Positions 61,096-64,000 of a stretch of DNA of 64,000 nucleotides are shown here, one piece after another. The translations under genes and the position numbers were made by a program. Source of the DNA: Amaricoccus solimangrovi (GTDB lineage: Bacteria > Pseudomonadota > Alphaproteobacteria > Rhodobacterales > Rhodobacteraceae); NCBI RefSeq assembly GCF_006385685.1, contig NZ_VFRP01000023.1, positions 1 through 64,000 of the forward strand, given 5' to 3'. How positions within the stretch are numbered: position 1 is the stretch's first letter; each line of letters opens with the position of its first letter. The notes below the pieces were generated by a model. It was not told where the DNA came from, did not search any database, and saw nothing but the letters and a program-made list of their open reading frames with translations.

Positions 61096-64000
61096 ATGGC
61101 TTTCGACGGCGAATCCCGCGTCACCGCGGTGCTCGGCCCGACCAATACCGGCAAGACGCATTACGCGATCGAGCGGATGCTGGCGCACCGGACGGGCATC
61201 ATCGGCCTGCCGCTGCGCCTGCTCGCGCGCGAGGTCTATGACCGCGTCGTCGCGCTGCGCGGCCCCTCGGTCGTCGCGCTCGTCACCGGGGAGGAGCGGA
61301 TCGTGCCGCCCCGCGCCGCCTGGTGGGTCTGCACCGTCGAGGCGATGCCGGTCGATCTCGCCGCCGAATTCCTCGCGGTGGACGAGATCCAGCTCTGCGC
61401 CGACCCGGACCGGGGGCATATCTTCACCGACAGGCTGCTCCATGCGCGGGGGTTGCGCGAGACGCTCTTGCTCGGCTCCGACACGATGCGCGGCCGGATC
61501 GCGCATCTCATCCCCGGTGTCCGGTTCCTCTCGCGCGAGCGATTCTCGGAACTGCGCTACACCGGACCGCGCAAGATCAGCCGGATGCCCTCGCGCAGCG
61601 CGATCGTCGGCTTCTCGGTCGAGGACGTCTATGCGATCGCCGAACTGATCCGGCGCCAGAAGGGTGGCGCGGCGGTGGTGATGGGCGCCCTGAGCCCGCG
61701 CACCCGCAACGCGCAGGTCGCGCTCTACCAGAACGGCGACGTCGATCACCTGGTCGCGACCGACGCGATCGGCATGGGGCTCAACCTCGATATCGGCCAT
61801 GTCGCCTTCTCCGGCCTCGTGAAATTCGACGGGCGCCGGCACCGGCATCTCTCGCCCGCCGAACTCGCGCAGATCGCCGGGCGCGCGGGACGGCACATGG
61901 CCGACGGGACCTTCGGCGTGACGGGCGAGGCGTCGCCGCTCGATCCCGACGTGGTCGAGGCGATCGAGGAGCATGCGTTCGAGCCGATCCGGCAGCTGCA
62001 ATGGCGCAATTCGGCGCTGGAATTCGGCTCGCCGCGCGCGCTGATCGCGAGCCTCGAGGCGCCGTCCGGCCAGCCGGACCTGCGGCGCGCGCGCGAGGCG
62101 GACGATCTGCTGACGCTGAGGACGCTCGCGGAGATGCCGGCCATGCGCGCGCTCAGCGGCCGCGTCGAGACCCGGTTGCTCTGGGACGTCTGCCAGGTGC
62201 CCGACTTCCGCAAGGTCTCCTCGCAGGAGCATGCGACCCTCTGCGCCCGGCTGCACGAGTTCCTGAGGGATGGCCGGGGCATTCCGACCGACTGGCTCGC
62301 CGCGCAGATCCGGCGCATCGACCGGACCGAGGGCGACATCGACACGTTGTCGAAACGTCTCGCCTATATCCGCACCTGGACCTATGTTGCGCAGCGCAAG
62401 GCCTGGGTCGATGACGCGGACCATTGGCGCGGGGAAACCCGTGCGGTAGAAGACCGTTTGTCGGATGCGCTGCACGCGCGTCTGACCCAGCGATTTGTCG
62501 ACCGCCGCACGAGCATCCTCATGCGGCGGTTGAAGCAGAGGGAGGGCCTCGTGGCCACGGTGACCGAAAACGGTGAAGTCACGATCGACGATCAGTTCAT
62601 CGGCCGGCTCGAAGGATTCCGCTTCCAGCTCGATCCCTCGGCCTCGTCCGAGGAGGCGCGCACATTGCGCGCGGCCGGGCTCGCGGCGCTCGCGCCGGCG
62701 CTGAGCCTGCGGGCGGACAAGCTCTATAACGCCCCCGATACCGAGATCGACGTGACCGAGCAGGGCGGGCTGATGTGGGGCGAGCATGCGATCGGCAAGC
62801 TCGTCGCCGGCGCGGATCCGCTGACGCCCCGGATCGAGCCCTTCGTCGAGGAGGACGCCGATCCCCGGGTCGCGGAGAAGGTCCAGCGCCGCCTCGGCCA
62901 CTGGGTCGACCGCAAGATCGCCGCGCTGTTCCAGCCGCTGATCGCGCTTCGCGACGACGAGGCGCTCGTCGGCATGGCGCGGGGCATCGCCTTCCGGCTG
63001 GTCGAGGCGCTCGGCGTGCTGCCGCGGGCCGAGGTGGCGGACGACGTGAAGGCCCTCGACCAGGACCAGCGCGCGGGGCTGCGCAAGCATGGCGTGCGGT
63101 TCGGCCAGTACACGATCTTCCAGCCGCTGATGTTGAAACCCGCGGCGACCCGGCTGCGTTTGGTGCTGTGGTCACTGAAGGAGGGTTTCGATGTCTTCCC
63201 CGAAGCTCCGCCGCCGGGGCTCGTCACCGTTCCCGCGGTGCCGGGCGCGCCCGCCGGCTACTACGCGCGGGCCGGCTACCGGCTCGCCGGGGATCGTGCG
63301 ATCCGGATCGACATGCTCGAGCGTCTGGCCGACATGATCAGGGGTCTTGATGCGCGAGCGGGATTCGAGGCGACGGCGGACATGCTGTCGATCACCGGTC
63401 TCAGCCTCGATCAGTTCGCCGGGCTGATGCGCGGCATGGGCTATGCCGCGACCGAGGGCACGCGGCCGAAGCGGCGGGCGCCGAAACCCGCCGAGGCGGT
63501 GCAGGCCGGTCCGGGCGAAACACCCGACGAGGTACCGGCGGGCGTTCCGGACGATACCCCGACCGAGGTGCCGGGCGAGATGCCCGCGGAAGTGCCGGTG
63601 GAGGAGCCGGTCGAATCGCCGCCCGCCCCGCCCGCGGAGGCGCCGATCGAGCCGCCGGCGGAAGTGCCGGTGAACCCGCCGGTCGAGGAGCCGCCGGCGG
63701 AGCCGGTCACCCCGGCCGAACCCCCCGCGGAGCCCCCGGCGCCGGTCGAACCGCCTTCGGAGCCGCCGGCGCCCGCCGAGCCGCCGATGATCACGACCGA
63801 ACCGCCCGCGGCGCCCCCCGCGGCGGAGGCGGCCGAGGCGCCGCTCGAATCGCTCGAGGTCGAGACCTTCTACACCTTCATCCGCGCGCCGCGGCAGCGC
63901 CCGGCCCGGTCAGGTCATGGGCATGGCCACGGTCGCGGCCGGAACGGCGCGGAGGCGGGCGGGCCGGAGCGGCGGGCGAAACCCGGCAACCGCGAGAAGG
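61096..64000 (+). CDS. SUV3-like DEXH helicase (3' end beyond the window)
   Basis: The open frame runs 968 codons without a stop to the window edge. The helicase core has Walker A LGPTNTGKT near residue 14, the DEIQ box (AVDEIQLCADPDRGH), TDAIGMGLNLDI and QIAGRAGRH. These match the SUV3/mitochondrial-type RNA helicase found in alphaproteobacteria. A long C-terminal region follows, including a Pro/Glu/Val-rich low-complexity stretch at about 795-915 and a basic His/Gly/Arg tail. GGAG lies eight bases before the ATG. Its role in bacteria is probably in RNA turnover, which is inference. Confidence 0.88.
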   Translation, partial: MAFDGESRVTAVLGPTNTGKTHYAIERMLAHRTGIIGLPLRLLAREVYDRVVALRGPSVVALVTGEERIVPPRAAWWVCTVEAMPVDLAAEFLAVDEIQLCADPDRGHIFTDRLLHARGLRETLLLGSDTMRGRIAHLIPGVRFLSRERFSELRYTGPRKISRMPSRSAIVGFSVEDVYAIAELIRRQKGGAAVVMGALSPRTRNAQVALYQNGDVDHLVATDAIGMGLNLDIGHVAFSGLVKFDGRRHRHLSPAELAQIAGRAGRHMADGTFGVTGEASPLDPDVVEAIEEHAFEPIRQLQWRNSALEFGSPRALIASLEAPSGQPDLRRAREADDLLTLRTLAEMPAMRALSGRVETRLLWDVCQVPDFRKVSSQEHATLCARLHEFLRDGRGIPTDWLAAQIRRIDRTEGDIDTLSKRLAYIRTWTYVAQRKAWVDDADHWRGETRAVEDRLSDALHARLTQRFVDRRTSILMRRLKQREGLVATVTENGEVTIDDQFIGRLEGFRFQLDPSASSEEARTLRAAGLAALAPALSLRADKLYNAPDTEIDVTEQGGLMWGEHAIGKLVAGADPLTPRIEPFVEEDADPRVAEKVQRRLGHWVDRKIAALFQPLIALRDDEALVGMARGIAFRLVEALGVLPRAEVADDVKALDQDQRAGLRKHGVRFGQYTIFQPLMLKPAATRLRLVLWSLKEGFDVFPEAPPPGLVTVPAVPGAPAGYYARAGYRLAGDRAIRIDMLERLADMIRGLDARAGFEATADMLSITGLSLDQFAGLMRGMGYAATEGTRPKRRAPKPAEAVQAGPGETPDEVPAGVPDDTPTEVPGEMPAEVPVEEPVESPPAPPAEAPIEPPAEVPVNPPVEEPPAEPVTPAEPPAEPPAPVEPPSEPPAPAEPPMITTEPPAAPPAAEAAEAPLESLEVETFYTFIRAPRQRPARSGHGHGHGRGRNGAEAGGPERRAKPGNREK

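Noticed and set aside
60406-63090. An 894-codon minus-strand frame opposite the TPR and helicase genes
   Set aside because: Both plus-strand genes are well supported; this frame has no recognisable protein.
63500-63840. Repeated CCGGCGGAG-like units resembling a tandem DNA repeat
   Set aside because: They encode the Pro/Glu/Val-rich tail of the helicase in frame and vary at codon level, so they are protein low complexity rather than a DNA repeat or CRISPR.

Overview
The window is chromosomal DNA of very high G+C with strong G/C preference at third codon positions. Its gene content points to an alphaproteobacterium of the Rhodobacterales (Rhodobacteraceae/Paracoccaceae type). The markers are GapR (DUF2312), DUF1491, DUF2852, a two-domain cold-shock protein, a short HprK kinase next to RapZ and a mannose-type EIIA, a methylsuccinyl-CoA dehydrogenase of the ethylmalonyl-CoA pathway, PhaR, and a SUV3-like helicase. 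Genes are packed tightly, often with 4-base stop/start overlaps. I see no transposase, integrase, phage gene, CRISPR array or rRNA; the only RNA gene is a tRNA-Pro at the left edge.

Layout. 0-5 kb: tRNA-Pro, DUF192 protein, double cold-shock protein, SDR, small drug/metabolite transporter, glutaminase, Old Yellow Enzyme. 5-7 kb: an mlaA-mlaC-pdxH operon on the minus strand. 7-15.6 kb: housekeeping and repair genes (RidA, GDPD, FemAB-like, YbaK, DUF4186, PhhB, peroxiredoxin, RsmD, RecQ, dienelactone hydrolase, YjbQ). 15.6-21.6 kb: a 58-residue small gene, a coupled pair of flavin-barrel and GAF proteins of unknown role, a flavin oxidase, GapR, and amidotransferase-fold enzymes. 21.6-26 kb: polyhydroxyalkanoate genes phaB, phaA, a short PhaC-like protein with a coupled small upstream ORF, and divergent phaR. 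26-33.4 kb: Bax-inhibitor protein, SulP transporter without STAS domain, CYTH-CHAD protein, YceI and cytochrome b561, DUF2852 with a long AT-rich dyad, TetR. 33.4-37.5 kb: HPr, EIIA, RapZ and HprK, divergent from pckA. 37.6-41.5 kb: TauE, mcd, META lipoprotein, recO. 41.5-44.2 kb: lepB-rnc-era-DUF1491 operon. 44-53.6 kb: two alpha/beta hydrolases, an EAL protein, a YbbAP exporter with its divergent esterase, DUF1127 and LysR, quinone oxidoreductase. 53.7-64 kb: typA, GH15 glucanase, an XRE regulator, HisN-like phosphatase, lysophospholipase, SCP2, TPR protein, and the start of a SUV3-like helicase that runs off the window.

How the parts fit. phaA and phaB make 3-hydroxybutyryl-CoA for storage, and PhaR senses the polymer. 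Mcd serves the ethylmalonyl-CoA route, which uses the same crotonyl-CoA/3-hydroxybutyryl-CoA pool. PckA and the HPr/HprK/EIIA branch tie carbon flow to regulation. These links are inferred from family knowledge.

The most interesting unexplained items are a perfect TTTGCAAA-N4-TTTGCAAA site upstream of the GH15 and XRE genes, the short PhaC-like protein with its coupled small ORF, the coupled PNPOx/PNPOx-GAF pair, the AT-rich 29-bp dyad before the DUF2852 gene, and an hprK-pckA junction that lacks chvI/chvG but carries tandem 10-bp repeats.
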